Below are positions 12,172 to 20,828 of a stretch of DNA of 64,000 nt, one piece after another (within the stretch, counting starts at the first letter, position 1; each line of letters starts with the position of its first letter). The stretch comes from JABDII01 sp963815325. Its GTDB lineage: Bacteria; Gemmatimonadota; Gemmatimonadetes; Gemmatimonadales; GWC2-71-9. The notes under the pieces were generated by a model, which made no database searches, was not told where the DNA came from, and saw only the letters and a program-made list of their open reading frames with translations. The position numbers and the translations under genes were made by a program. The stretch spans positions 434,001 to 498,000 of the forward strand of contig CAWFGG010000002.1 in the NCBI GenBank assembly GCA_963815325.1, in the 5' to 3' direction.

Positions 12172-12807
12172 CTACTTGGAGTAGAGTTCGACGATGAGCT
12201 GTTCTTGCGCCGTGGTGGGAATCGCGTCCCGAGTGGGCCGCTCGACGTATCGCCCGGCCGCCTTATCGGCATCGATCGTGAGCCAGGACACCGGAGCCCC
12301 GCGGGCTGCGAAGTCCTGGGCCGCCTTCACGGCGACGAGATCACGGCTCGCCTGGGACACTCGGACCTCCTGGCCCGGCTCCACGCGGAACGACGGCACA
12401 TCGACCCTCCGGCCATTGACCTCGACGTGGCCGTGCCGCACCAATTGGCGCGCCGCCTTGCGGCTCACGGCAAACCCCATCCGGTACACCAGGTTGTCGA
12501 GTCGGGACTCCAACGCCACGAGCAGGTTGGTACCCGTCACCCCGGGCTCGCGCGAAATCCGGTCGAACAGGTTGCGGAACTGATTTTCCGACAACCCGTA
12601 CGTCCGCTTCACCTTCTGCTTTTCCCTGAGCTGGCGCGCATACTCGGACTGCTTGCGAGGCCGCCCGGTGCCCTGGCCGTGCTGGCCGGCCGGATAGGCC
12701 CGCCGTTCGATGGCGCACTTCTCGGTCAGGCACCGCGTTCCCTTGAGGAACAGCTTGGCGCCTTCTCTCCGGCACAGCCGGCAGCTCGGACCCGTGTATC
12801 GCGCCAT
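12172..12807 (-). CDS. rpsD: 30S ribosomal protein S4
   Basis: A 211-residue S4 of the zinc-binding (C+) type: C9, C12, C26 and C31 near the N-terminus. The S4 RNA-binding domain is at about 98-160, with ESRLDNLVYRMGFAVSR and HGHVEVNGRRVDVPSF. S4 nucleates 16S assembly and in many bacteria represses its own operon through the leader; I could not identify such a leader structure here. Confidence 0.97.
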   Translation of the reverse strand: MARYTGPSCRLCRREGAKLFLKGTRCLTEKCAIERRAYPAGQHGQGTGRPRKQSEYARQLREKQKVKRTYGLSENQFRNLFDRISREPGVTGTNLLVALESRLDNLVYRMGFAVSRKAARQLVRHGHVEVNGRRVDVPSFRVEPGQEVRVSQASRDLVAVKAAQDFAARGAPVSWLTIDADKAAGRYVERPTRDAIPTTAQEQLIVELYSK

Positions 12808-12810
12808 GGC

Positions 12811-13209
12811 TCAGACCCGCCGCTTCTTGGGAGGACGACAGCCGTTGTGCGGAATGGGCGTCACGTCGCGGATGGACATGACCTTGAGCCCTGCGGATGC
12901 CAAGGCCTGAATGGCCGACTCGCGACCACTGCCCGGACCCTGGACTCGCACGTGGACTCGCTTGACACCCAAGTTCACCGCCTCGCGGGCGCACTGCTCC
13001 GAGGCCACGGTCGCCGCGAACGGGGTCGACTTCTTAGACCCCTTGAATCCGGCCTTCCCGGCGGATCCCCACGTGAGGGTGTTGCCCTGGAGGTCACTGA
13101 TCGTGACCAGCACGTTGTTGAAGGTCGCGCAGATGTGGGCGACGCCCTCGGCCTCTACGACTTTCTTGGCGCGTCGACCTACCGACGGCTTATCCGTTCC
13201 ATTTGCCAT
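12811..13209 (-). CDS. rpsK: 30S ribosomal protein S11
   Basis: A 132-residue S11 with the conserved AHICATFNNVLVTISDLQGN and the Arg-rich C-terminus ending NGCRPPKKRRV. Three bases separate it from rpsD and eight from rpsM, in the standard alpha-operon order. Confidence 0.97.
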   Translation of the reverse strand: MANGTDKPSVGRRAKKVVEAEGVAHICATFNNVLVTISDLQGNTLTWGSAGKAGFKGSKKSTPFAATVASEQCAREAVNLGVKRVHVRVQGPGSGRESAIQALASAGLKVMSIRDVTPIPHNGCRPPKKRRV

Positions 13210-13217
13210 GCGTTGGA

Positions 13218-13598
13218 TTACTTCTTGGTTAGCTTCTTCTTGCCAGCGATCGCGCGGCGCGGCCCCTTCTTCGTGCGGGCGTTAGTGTGGGTTCGCTGCC
13301 CTCGGGCCGGGAGCCCGCGGCGATGTCGCACCCCGCGGTAGCTGCCGATGTCCATGAGGCGTTTGATGTTCATGGCGACTTCGGTGCGGAGCGCTCCCTC
13401 GACCCTGACGGACCGGTCGATGAACTGCCGCAATCGCGCAACTTCCGCGTCCGTGAGATCGCGCACACGCGTATCCGGAGACACGCCGGTGTCGGCGAGG
13501 ATGTTGGCGCTGGTCGACCGGCCCACACCATGGATGTAGGTGAGGGCGATTTCGACGCGCTTCTCGCGGGGAAGATCCACGCCAGCGATTCGAGCCAT
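13218..13598 (-). CDS. rpsM: 30S ribosomal protein S13
   Basis: A 126-residue S13 beginning MARIAGVDLPREKRVEIALT with the IHGVGRSTSANIL helix-turn and the RGVRHRRGLPARGQRTHTNA tail that contacts tRNA. Three bases separate it from rpmJ. Confidence 0.97.
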   Translation of the reverse strand: MARIAGVDLPREKRVEIALTYIHGVGRSTSANILADTGVSPDTRVRDLTDAEVARLRQFIDRSVRVEGALRTEVAMNIKRLMDIGSYRGVRHRRGLPARGQRTHTNARTKKGPRRAIAGKKKLTKK

Positions 13599-13601
13599 TG
13601 A

Positions 13602-13718
13602 CTAGCCCTGCCGTTGCTTGTGTTTGGGATTGCGCTTGCAGATGATCCGAATGACGCCTTTACGACGGATCACTTTGCAATGCTCGCAGATGGGCTTAAC
13701 GCTGGTTCGGACCTTCAC
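13602..13718 (-). CDS. rpmJ: 50S ribosomal protein L36
   Basis: A 38-residue protein starting at GTG 13718: VKVRTSVKPICEHCKVIRRK then GVIRIICKRNPKHKQRQG. The L36 zinc ligands C11, C14, C27 and H33 are all present. A GTG start is unusual for this gene but no in-frame ATG exists. It is the first cistron of the alpha operon; infA and secY do not precede it, since the upstream gene is an unrelated exported protein. Confidence 0.95.
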   Translation of the reverse strand: MKVRTSVKPICEHCKVIRRKGVIRIICKRNPKHKQRQG

Positions 13719-13756
13719 TTAGGACTCTCCAGAGCCAGTTTTGGGACTAGCATTAA

Positions 13757-13785
13757 AATATAGAGAGCCTACGCACAGCACGCAA
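13757..13785 (-). promoter_or_regulatory. Predicted promoter of the rpmJ-rplQ operon
   Basis: On the minus strand TTGCGT (13785-13780) and TATATT (13762-13757) are exactly 17 bases apart in a locally AT-rich patch. Transcription would start near 13750, giving a leader of about 30 bases before rpmJ. The placement explains why the ribosomal operon can be separate from pyrF upstream. Confidence 0.7.
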
Positions 13786-13791
13786 CCCGGC

Positions 13792-14211
13792 CTAGCTGGA
13801 TACCCGCACCTCTACCAGCTGCCAGCCATCCCCGCGGCGACGGAAGCTGAGGAGCACCGTCTGGCGGCGAATCTCCGCCGTTCCGACCACCCGGAACCGA
13901 CGGGTCAGCTCCACGTAGCCCGTCTCCGGGGTGACCCGCCGGGCCGCCCGGATCGTGGTCCCGGCGCCCTCCGTGCCCCGGAGGAAGCCCTCCAGCAGGG
14001 CCACCGCCTGCGCCCGATCGACTGGTGCCGAGGGATCGGCCTCGGGCAGCTGGACCAAGAGCCGCCGGCTTTGCCCTATGAGAACGGCCGGGTCCTGTCT
14101 CTCCAGCGCCTGACGGGCGTTCTCCGCCAGGGCACCCAGGCTCCCCTGCCCGGCGAGCGGCGGAGCGCCCAAGACGGCCCCGAGCACCAGCAGGCCTAGG
14201 GCTGGCCGCAT
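13792..14211 (-). CDS. Small exported protein, NTF2/DUF4783-like
   Basis: A 139-residue protein with a clear signal peptide (MRPALGLLVLGAVLGAPPLAGQG, cleavage expected near residue 22). The mature part has a helix-rich N-half and a strand-rich C-half ending GDGWQLVEVRVSS, the pattern of small NTF2-like folds such as DUF4783 proteins, which are known mainly as exported proteins of unknown role. The family call is a resemblance by eye. It overlaps the end of pyrF by 16 bases and is probably co-transcribed with it. Confidence 0.6.
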   Translation of the reverse strand: MRPALGLLVLGAVLGAPPLAGQGSLGALAENARQALERQDPAVLIGQSRRLLVQLPEADPSAPVDRAQAVALLEGFLRGTEGAGTTIRAARRVTPETGYVELTRRFRVVGTAEIRRQTVLLSFRRRGDGWQLVEVRVSS

Positions 14212-14888
14212 GCTTCCACCTCTTCCTTCATCTGCCGGAACACGCCGGCCGGGTCCCGGGCCGCAAGCAGCGGCCGGCCGACGACCAGATGAGTGGCCCC
14301 ATCGGATACGGCCTGCCGCGGCGTCGCAATGCGCCGTTGATCCCCCGAAGGGTCACCAGTCCGCCGGATGCCCGGAACCACGATGAGGCCCTCTGGCCCG
14401 AGCGCGCTCCGGGCGGCGCGGACCTCGTGCGGCGAGCAGACCACACCGGTAAGGCCGGCCGCAAAGGCAGCCCGCGTGAGCCGTGCGACCTCCTCCTCGA
14501 CGGACACAGCGCTGCGGCCGAGCGCCGCTCCATACGATTCGGCGTCATGGGAGGTGAGTACGGTGACGGCAACGAGAGACAATGAATGAGCGGCTTGAGC
14601 CGCAGCGGCGAGCATCTCCGCTCCTCCCAGCGCGTGGATCGTCGCCATCCGGACCCCGATCTCCTGCGCCGTTTCGACCGCCCCGGCCACCGTATGGGGG
14701 ATGTCGTGCCACTTCAGGTCGAGAAACACGAGGAGGCCCCGCTCGGTCAACTGCCGCAGCAGGCTCCCACCCTCCCGTGTCATGAGGCGCGATCCGACCT
14801 TGACCCAGCGGGCCTGGGGCAATCGGTCGAGCAATCGAAGGGCGTCGGTGCCTCGATTGACATCGAGGGCGACGATCAACTCAGCCAC
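14196..14888 (-). CDS. pyrF: Orotidine 5'-phosphate decarboxylase
   Basis: A 230-residue TIM-barrel enzyme forming UMP from OMP. The catalytic array DLKWHDIPHTV (D57, K59, D62) and the phosphate-binding GATHLVVGRPL near the C-terminus are intact. It is the short PyrF group 1 form and follows pyrD with a 13-base overlap, so the last two de novo UMP steps are coupled here while pyrE is elsewhere. Confidence 0.95.
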   Translation of the reverse strand: MAELIVALDVNRGTDALRLLDRLPQARWVKVGSRLMTREGGSLLRQLTERGLLVFLDLKWHDIPHTVAGAVETAQEIGVRMATIHALGGAEMLAAAAQAAHSLSLVAVTVLTSHDAESYGAALGRSAVSVEEEVARLTRAAFAAGLTGVVCSPHEVRAARSALGPEGLIVVPGIRRTGDPSGDQRRIATPRQAVSDGATHLVVGRPLLAARDPAGVFRQMKEEVEACGQP

Positions 14889-15757
14889 TGCGTGCCTCCC
14901 AAGTTGCGCACCACTCGCTCCGGGAGCCGGGGGTCGGCGAGCGCAGCGGTCCCGATACCGACCAGCCGTGCGCCGGCTTCAAGATACTGCCGCGCATCGT
15001 CGGCCGTGCAAACGCCACCAACACCGATGATCGGAAAGCCCGGGAGCCCGGCCGCGACCTTCCGGACCGCAGCGACCCCAACGGGCAAAAGCGCGGGTCC
15101 GCTCATTCCGCCGAACCCCGCCCCGAGGCGTGTGCTGCCACCGTCGCGGTAGAGCCAGCCGGGGATGGTGTTGACCAGGGCGATCCCATCCGCGCCCGCC
15201 GCCCGTGCCGCGCGGGCCAGGGCCAGGATGTCCGGGATCACCGGTGAGAGCTTCGCGATGATGGGCCGCGTGGTCGCGGCACGGGCCAGCGACACGATGT
15301 GGCTGACCGCACTCGGATCCGCGCCGAACTCGATGCCGCCTGCCGCCGTGTTCGGGCATGACAGGTTGAGTTCGTAGGCTGCGATGCCGTCAATCTGCTC
15401 CAGGCGTGCCACGACCTGGGCGTACTCCTCGGGAACGAACCCCACCACGCTCACGATGGTGGCGGTGTGCTGGAGGAGTGCCAGCATGGCCGGCAGCTCC
15501 ACCGTGCACACCCGATCGACTCCCGGATTGGCCAATCCGACGGAGTTCAACATCCCGCCATGAAACTCGGCGACCCGTGGACGCGGATTGCCTTTCCGCG
15601 GTTCGAGCGACACGGACTTGGTGATCACACCGCCGAGGCGGCGCAGGTTCATCACGCCGTCGAGCTCCACGCCGAAACCCGCCGTGCCCGCGGCGAGAAC
15701 GATCGGATTGTGAAACTGCCGCCCGAAGACGCGGTGACTGACAGGCGGGTGATCCAC
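14876..15757 (-). CDS. pyrD: Dihydroorotate dehydrogenase, class 1B catalytic subunit
   Basis: A 293-residue FMN enzyme. The active-site cysteine lies in ELNLSCPN (C134), which marks class 1; the length and lack of a membrane N-terminus fit class 1B, which uses NAD+ through a PyrK Fe-S subunit. pyrK is not adjacent and I did not see it in the window, so the electron partner is open. The start is GTG 15757, overlapping the TAG of the upstream lipoprotein gene (TAGTG). Confidence 0.92.
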   Translation of the reverse strand: MDHPPVSHRVFGRQFHNPIVLAAGTAGFGVELDGVMNLRRLGGVITKSVSLEPRKGNPRPRVAEFHGGMLNSVGLANPGVDRVCTVELPAMLALLQHTATIVSVVGFVPEEYAQVVARLEQIDGIAAYELNLSCPNTAAGGIEFGADPSAVSHIVSLARAATTRPIIAKLSPVIPDILALARAARAAGADGIALVNTIPGWLYRDGGSTRLGAGFGGMSGPALLPVGVAAVRKVAAGLPGFPIIGVGGVCTADDARQYLEAGARLVGIGTAALADPRLPERVVRNLGGTQWLS

Positions 15758-17163
15758 TATTGCACGTCATCTTCGCCCAGACGCCGGTCCTGATCGGGGC
15801 GCGGGCGATCCGGCTGTTCCGGTCTCGTCCGGTCGGGACGAGGGCCGACTCTCGAGGCGGTGAAGGACCTGAGCGAGTCTTCGAGTACGCGATAGGACGG
15901 ATCGTCCGTTCCAGAGATCGCGGCAACATACGGACTCTGCCCGTATCCCAAGATCAGGAGCTGACGGAGCGCCGGAGCGAGTGCGGGTTGGAGATCCGCC
16001 ACGGCAAGGAGGGCCTTCGCCGCATAAGGCGACGACGGCCAGGTCTGGGCCAGGCGCAGAAACAGGCCGCTTGCAAGTGCCGGCGCCTGCAGGAGGTCTC
16101 GTGCAGTTTCCGCGGCCAAGAACCATTCGAGGTCACCCTGTGGTGTGTCAGGGCCGACAGAATCCGCGGTCTGACGCACCCGTTCGACCGCTGCCAGCAA
16201 CCGGCCGGCCTCGAAGCCGCCCGCACCGCCGAGCTCCTGGAATTCGACGAGCATCGGCTGGAGCGCCTCGAGCTGACCGACCTCACCGACCTGCGCCAGC
16301 GCGAGGCGAGCCAGCATGAGCCGCGCCTGAGAACCCGACGGCGTGCGTTGGTCTCCAACACCGGACGCCGCCTGCAAGCGTTGGGTGGCACGCACCGTGT
16401 CGATCTGCGCCAACCGCATGCCGTCACCGAACAGCCAGCGCGCCCGAATCTGCGGTTGGAGTTCCGGCTCTCTGAGCAGCCGGTCCGTCAGCGCCGAAGC
16501 CGCCTCGGGGTCACGCCGTCCGGTGACCGCGAGCACCGAATCCCACGGCACGGTGGAATCGCGGCGCACCAGAAGTGAATCGGCGAGCGCGGCGGCGTGA
16601 GCCAGACTTCCCCCCCCGGCCAATGCCAGGAGACGAATCCCGTCGGCAGTGGAATCTTCGACGTCGCGATAGAGCGCAAGCGCCTCCCCGTAGCTTCCGG
16701 CCAGGGTGAGCGTCTTGGCGTGGGTCCGGCGAACACGTGACAGGACGAGGGAATCTTCGGCCCCATACGCGCGGCGCAACGCTGCGTCTGCCGCGACGTA
16801 GTTGCCAACCTCCACATAGCATTCCCCCAGCAAGAGCGCCGCTTCGGTTACCAGGGCGGAGTCGCGGCTGGAGAAGATCGCATCTTGAAGGGAAGGAATC
16901 GCCGACGGACAGTCGTTGCGTTTCTTGTAGGCCTTGCCCCGGAGCAACATGGCGTCGTCGGCCCACTTGCTCCCGGGATGGCGCACCAGAACCGACTCGG
17001 CGCGCACAGCTGCCTGCGCCCACAATCCGTCGGATTGGAACGCTCGACCTTCCCGCTCCGCCTTCTCGGCTTCGCGTACCAGCCGGTTGGCGTTGTACAT
17101 GCCGTTGTAGTAGGCGCACCCCGCGCCGGCGATCATCAGGGTCAGGGCGGCGACGTGTCTCAC
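15757..17163 (-). CDS. TPR-repeat lipoprotein
   Basis: A 468-residue protein with a lipoprotein signal (MRHVAALTLMIAGAGC, lipidated Cys16) and a helical-repeat body made of Ala/Leu-rich TPR-like units from about residue 25 to 400. The C-terminal 35 residues are a charged Pro/Arg/Asp tail. The layout resembles the BamD/YbgF-type periplasmic TPR scaffolds, but no specific family is certain. It sits between the amidase and pyrD with four- and one-base overlaps, and its neighbour makes an envelope role plausible. Confidence 0.75.
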   Translation of the reverse strand: MRHVAALTLMIAGAGCAYYNGMYNANRLVREAEKAEREGRAFQSDGLWAQAAVRAESVLVRHPGSKWADDAMLLRGKAYKKRNDCPSAIPSLQDAIFSSRDSALVTEAALLLGECYVEVGNYVAADAALRRAYGAEDSLVLSRVRRTHAKTLTLAGSYGEALALYRDVEDSTADGIRLLALAGGGSLAHAAALADSLLVRRDSTVPWDSVLAVTGRRDPEAASALTDRLLREPELQPQIRARWLFGDGMRLAQIDTVRATQRLQAASGVGDQRTPSGSQARLMLARLALAQVGEVGQLEALQPMLVEFQELGGAGGFEAGRLLAAVERVRQTADSVGPDTPQGDLEWFLAAETARDLLQAPALASGLFLRLAQTWPSSPYAAKALLAVADLQPALAPALRQLLILGYGQSPYVAAISGTDDPSYRVLEDSLRSFTASRVGPRPDRTRPEQPDRPRPDQDRRLGEDDVQ

Positions 17164-18347
17164 GGTGCGGGACGGGCCGCCTGCTCGAAGCCGACCTTGC
17201 GCTCGAATTCGAGGAGATAGGCCACGATTGCGTCGGCCAGGGCTGAGGCGAGTCGCTTCTGCTGGGCACGCGTGGTCAGGAACTTCGCGTCCTCACGATT
17301 GGTGGCGTACCCCATTTCGAACAAGACCGCGGGCCGCCGACCAAGGTTGAGGACCGCAAGCCGATTCGATTGATGGACCCCTCGATTCTCTCCAGGGTGG
17401 ATCCGGTCGAGATGTTCTTGGATCAACGCACCCGCCCGTTCGGACTCACGCAGGTACTCGTTCATCTGGAGGTCACGCAGGATGAAATCGAGTGCGCTCC
17501 TCGAGTTCGCCTGCTCGGCAGTTTCGTATCGGAGGGCCTCGTTCTCGACGCTGGCCACCCGATCGGCGTCTTCGGTGTTCTCGTTACCGATGATGTAGGA
17601 GGAGAACCCACTAATGGATCGATAGTCTGATCGGCGCCGGGGGTCCAACGCGTCGACGTGGAGGCTCACGAACAGGTCACAGTCGCGCGAGCAGAGCGCC
17701 GCTCGGTCGCCGAGAGCCACAAAGGCATCGGACGTCCGCGTCATCCGCACGGTGATCCCACGGAGGACGAGCTCGTCCCGAAGCAGAAGGCCGACCTCGA
17801 GGGTCACATGCTTTTCCTTGACGCCCGCGGGGAAGAATTTGCCCGGATTCCCCGGGTGCCTCCCTCCGTGACCCGGGTCGATGGTCACGACATGACCGGG
17901 GAGCAGGCCGCTGGGCAGCCGTTCAGCCACGGGTGCCGGGCGGGCAAGGCTGGTCTCGATCAGACGCACGGAGGCACCGTCGTAGCGATAGCGCTCGCTC
18001 AAGAACCGCGGCAGCACCTCCGACACGAACTCGAAGGGGAGGTAGACGGTGTCGCGAATGACCGTGGCCGACACGGTCAGCGTTTCGAGACGGTCGTTGA
18101 AACGATAGAGCGGAGCGTCGAGCAGGAATTCGAAGGTCTGGCGGGCGACCACGAGCTGGGTCCAAGGATCGCTTCGGCTGAGAATGCCGTCCAACGCCGC
18201 TGTCAATTCCGGCGCGGACAGGAGAGGCGCACCCGTCACGTCCTGGCGAACTTCGAGGCGCGTCTCACCGCGAGGAGTAAGAACAACCAGCGAGGCCGGC
18301 GGGGCATCGACCGGCCCCGTGAGGAGGGCCAGCATCAGCGCGATCAT
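17160..18347 (-). CDS. N-acetylmuramoyl-L-alanine amidase (Amidase_3)
   Basis: A 395-residue exported peptidoglycan amidase. After a short hydrophobic N-terminus comes a domain of about 115 residues that resembles the copper-amine-oxidase-like N-domain, then the catalytic domain from about 152: zinc ligands H160 in DPGHGG, E178 in KEKH and H230 in SLHVDA, with the catalytic glutamate in FEMGYATN. It cleaves the MurNAc-L-Ala bond, in the AmiA/B/C manner. An ATGA overlap joins it to smpB upstream and the TPR lipoprotein downstream. Confidence 0.92.
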   Translation of the reverse strand: MIALMLALLTGPVDAPPASLVVLTPRGETRLEVRQDVTGAPLLSAPELTAALDGILSRSDPWTQLVVARQTFEFLLDAPLYRFNDRLETLTVSATVIRDTVYLPFEFVSEVLPRFLSERYRYDGASVRLIETSLARPAPVAERLPSGLLPGHVVTIDPGHGGRHPGNPGKFFPAGVKEKHVTLEVGLLLRDELVLRGITVRMTRTSDAFVALGDRAALCSRDCDLFVSLHVDALDPRRRSDYRSISGFSSYIIGNENTEDADRVASVENEALRYETAEQANSRSALDFILRDLQMNEYLRESERAGALIQEHLDRIHPGENRGVHQSNRLAVLNLGRRPAVLFEMGYATNREDAKFLTTRAQQKRLASALADAIVAYLLEFERKVGFEQAARPAP

Positions 18348-18829
18348 GTCCGGGACTCCCTCGACAACGCCCGGGACATTTCGCGCTCCGCGTCGCGGCG
18401 TTTGAGATCCTGGCGCCGATCATGCTGCTTCTTGCCCTTGCCGAGGGCAAGCGTCACCTTGGCCCGCCCATCCCTGAAGTACACCTCCAGGGGAATGAGC
18501 GTCAGGCCCTGCCGTTCCACCGCACCGATCATCCGCTCGATCTCCTTCCGATGCAGCAACAACTTCCGTGAGCGCTGGGGATCGTGGTTGTACCGATTCC
18601 CGTGCTCGTAGGGTGTGATGTTCATGCCCTCGAGATACAGTTCCCCGCGCCTGACCTTGGCATAGGCTTCCTTGATGGAGGCCTTGCCGTGCCTGAGCGC
18701 CTTGACCTCGGTCCCGGTCAGCACCATTCCCGCTTCCCAGGTTTCCAGGATGTGGTAGTCGTGGGTGGCCCTGCGATTGCGGGCAACGATTCGCCTGGAT
18801 CCGTCGGGAACAGCCGCTTTTCCCCCCAT
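18344..18829 (-). CDS. smpB: SsrA-binding protein
   Basis: A 161-residue SmpB. I use ATG 18829 (MGGKAAVPDGSRRIVARNRR) because GGAAGA lies upstream and the length then fits the family; a further 25 codons are open. HDYHILETWEAGMVLTGTEVKALR, split over about residues 25-45, and the Lys/Arg-rich tail GKGKKQHDRR are characteristic. The protein binds tmRNA for trans-translation. No ssrA gene was recognised in the window. Confidence 0.95.
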   Translation of the reverse strand: MGGKAAVPDGSRRIVARNRRATHDYHILETWEAGMVLTGTEVKALRHGKASIKEAYAKVRRGELYLEGMNITPYEHGNRYNHDPQRSRKLLLHRKEIERMIGAVERQGLTLIPLEVYFRDGRAKVTLALGKGKKQHDRRQDLKRRDAEREMSRALSRESRT

Positions 18830-18884
18830 GGATTCTTCCGTAACCGCAAGATAGACAGCGAGTTCCACGGAATCAATCGGATCC

Positions 18885-18914
18885 TTGACGGCGCGCCGTA
18901 ACAACGGGTACTTT
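18885..18914 (+). promoter_or_regulatory. Predicted promoter of tRNA-Leu
   Basis: TTGACG (18885-18890) and TACTTT (18909-18914) with an 18-base spacer. The expected start is around 18921, right at the tRNA 5' end. The -35 matches five of six bases, the -10 only three, so this is a moderate call. Confidence 0.45.
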
Positions 18915-18922
18915 GCCGCCAG

Positions 18923-19006
18923 GCCGAAGTGGTGGAACTGGTAGACGCGCTGCGTTCAGGGCGCAGTGGGCGTAAGCCCGTGGGGGTTCGAATCCCCCCT
19001 TCGGCA
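18923..19006 (+). tRNA. tRNA-Leu (anticodon CAG)
   Basis: An 84-base type II tRNA. The acceptor GCCGAAG pairs with CTTCGGC, the discriminator is A, and no CCA is encoded. The anticodon stem CTGCG/CGCAG encloses TTCAGGG, anticodon CAG. A long variable arm (GGGC GTAA GCCC) and a T arm GGGGG-TTCGAAT-CCCCC follow, as expected for leucine. The 112 bases after it up to the moeB stop hold only a weak AAGGCC/GGCCTT hairpin. Confidence 0.97.
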
Positions 19007-19118
19007 CTGCATCTCCGTGCAAGGCCTATGCCCCTGGATGGGCCTTCTCTTGCCCGCTCTGGCGCTGTTTCCGGCCCGGGTCTCTCCCCGACCGTCCCCG
19101 TGGCGGGCCAGGAGTGGC

Positions 19119-20300
19119 TCAATACCGGGGCATCGTACGGTCGACTTCCCGGGACCACGCATCGATCCCGCCCGCGAGGCTTCGCGCCCTCCGGAACCCG
19201 GCGCTCAGCAGGAGCTGAACCGCGCGCAACGACCTGATGCCGGTGTGGCAATAGGTGACAATGTCGGGGTGGTTGTCGAGCTCTGCCAACCGGCTGGGAA
19301 GCTGACCGAGCGGAATCAGCGTGGCGTCGGCCAGGTGGACTAGGTCCCATTCGCGAGGCTCCCGGACATCGAGCAGCAGGACCGGCCGGCCATCCTCGAG
19401 CTCACGCGCCAGGACCCGGACGCTCACTTCCGGACCTTCATCCGCGGGCGCCGCCGAGACGCCGCAGAACGCTTCGTAGTCGATCAACTCGGTGATGGTT
19501 GGCTCCGGGCCGCACATGGGACACGCCGGATCCTTCCTGAGGGCGAGCTCACGGAACCGCATTCCCAACGCATCGAACACCACGAGACGTCCCAGCAGCG
19601 ACTCCCCCACGCCCAGAATGAACTTCAGGACTTCGAGCGCCTGGATGCTGCCGATGATCCCCGGGAGCACCCCGAGCACCCCAGCGTCGGCGCAACTCGG
19701 CACGAGCTCGGGGGGCGGCGGCTCCGAGAAGAGGCAGCGATAGCAGGGGCCTCGGGCGGCATCGAATACGGATGTCTGGCCCTCGAAGCGAAGAATGGCG
19801 CCGTATGCGTAGGGCTTGCCGGCCAGGGCGCACGCGTCGTTGACCAGATATCGCGTGGGGAAGTTGTCCGACCCATCGGCCACGATGTCGAATGCCCGAA
19901 TGATCTCCAAGGCATTGGCCGAGGTGAGCTTATCGGCAATGGGCTCGAGGTGCACGTAGGGATTGAGGTCTTTGAGCCGGGCTTTGGCGCTCTTGAGTTT
20001 GGGTCGGCCGATCGCCGAGCTCCCGTGAAGGACCTGGCGCTGAAGGTTGGACACATCGACCTCGTCGAACTCCACCATGCCCAGGGTTCCCACACCTGCC
20101 GCGGCGAGGTAGAGGGCAAGCGGCGAGCCCAGTCCGCCTGCTCCGACCAGGAGCACCCGCGCGGCCTTGAGCTTGCGCTGTCCATCGACGCCCACCTCGG
20201 GAAGCATCAGATGGCGCGAGTAGCGCAAGACCTCGTCATGAGACAATGACGGCAGGGCTGCATCGCCCATGGCGGGGTGGTGCCAGTAGTCGCGCTTCAT
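19119..20300 (-). CDS. moeB: MoeB/ThiF-type adenylyltransferase fused to rhodanese
   Basis: About 393 residues from ATG 20300 (ATG 20270 is an alternative). The E1-like domain has the ATP motif GAGGLG (53-58) and two CxxC zinc pairs, CYRC and CPMC. A C-terminal rhodanese domain starts near residue 300, with the persulfide loop CHTGIRS. Such MoeZ/MOCS3-like fusions adenylate and sulfurate the C-terminal glycine of small ubiquitin-like sulfur carriers (MoaD, ThiS, CysO). It lies just beyond the terminator of the Rrf2-type regulator, so it is read either from a promoter within that short gap or by read-through. Confidence 0.9.
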   Translation of the reverse strand: MKRDYWHHPAMGDAALPSLSHDEVLRYSRHLMLPEVGVDGQRKLKAARVLLVGAGGLGSPLALYLAAAGVGTLGMVEFDEVDVSNLQRQVLHGSSAIGRPKLKSAKARLKDLNPYVHLEPIADKLTSANALEIIRAFDIVADGSDNFPTRYLVNDACALAGKPYAYGAILRFEGQTSVFDAARGPCYRCLFSEPPPPELVPSCADAGVLGVLPGIIGSIQALEVLKFILGVGESLLGRLVVFDALGMRFRELALRKDPACPMCGPEPTITELIDYEAFCGVSAAPADEGPEVSVRVLARELEDGRPVLLLDVREPREWDLVHLADATLIPLGQLPSRLAELDNHPDIVTYCHTGIRSLRAVQLLLSAGFRRARSLAGGIDAWSREVDRTMPRY

Positions 20301-20321
20301 TGTCCGGTCGCTCCACGTGCT

Positions 20322-20352
20322 AAAAAACAAAGACCCGGCCGCCGGCCGGGTC
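20322..20352 (-). terminator. Rho-independent terminator after the Rrf2 gene
   Basis: On the minus strand GACCCGGCC, three-base loop, GGCCGGGTC, then TTTGTTTTTT. The nine-base GC stem and T tract make a strong intrinsic terminator 25 bases past the Rrf2-family stop. It ends only 22 bases upstream of the moeB start, so partial read-through could also set moeB expression. Confidence 0.9.
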
Positions 20353-20376
20353 CGCGAGCCCATTGACTCCGTTGGC

Positions 20377-20826
20377 TCAACCGCCGGACCCGAGTCCAAC
20401 CAATGCTTCGACCTCCTGTTCGTCCTTCAGGAGATCCGCGAGCGTCACTCCGACCAGCAGGTCGTCGATGCGCCGTTGGAGCGCATGCCACACGGGTCGG
20501 ATGCTGCAGGCGGCTCCCGGGTCACAGCGCTCCTCGTTGACTGGATGGGTGTCGCAGTTGATCGAGAATGTCGCGTGCTCGCAGGCGTTCATCACGTCCT
20601 TAACGGAGATGTCAGCGGGATCCTTACCGAGCAGGTAGCCGCCCTTTGCTCCCCTGACACTCTGCACCAGGCCGGCCCGTCTCAGGCGGAGACAGATCTG
20701 TTCCGTGTAATCGGCCGGCAGCTGTTCTTCGTCGGCCACGACCCGCGCCGGCACCGGGCTCGACCCGTTCCGGGCCAAGTGGAGCGTGATGATGAGGCTG
20801 TATTCTGTCCAGGTCGTGACTCGCAT
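20377..20826 (-). CDS. Rrf2-family transcriptional regulator (IscR-like cysteines)
   Basis: A 149-residue Rrf2 protein: winged helix at 1-65 (MRVTTWTEYSLIITLHLARN, then RRAGLVQSVRGAKGGYLL with the wing), followed by a dimer helix. C91, C101 and C107 (C-x9-C-x5-C) lie where IscR, NsrR and RsrR bind an Fe-S cluster, so it probably senses iron-sulfur status, NO or redox. No isc/suf genes adjoin it; the nearest candidate targets are itself, moeB-rhodanese and fumC. The mRNA may be leaderless (see the promoter entry). Confidence 0.9.
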   Translation of the reverse strand: MRVTTWTEYSLIITLHLARNGSSPVPARVVADEEQLPADYTEQICLRLRRAGLVQSVRGAKGGYLLGKDPADISVKDVMNACEHATFSINCDTHPVNEERCDPGAACSIRPVWHALQRRIDDLLVGVTLADLLKDEQEVEALVGLGSGG

Positions 20827-20828
20827 GC

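Noticed and set aside
19007..19118. Possible terminator after tRNA-Leu
   Set aside because: The AAGGCC/GGCCTT stem has a 14-base loop and only CTCTT after it; too weak to call.
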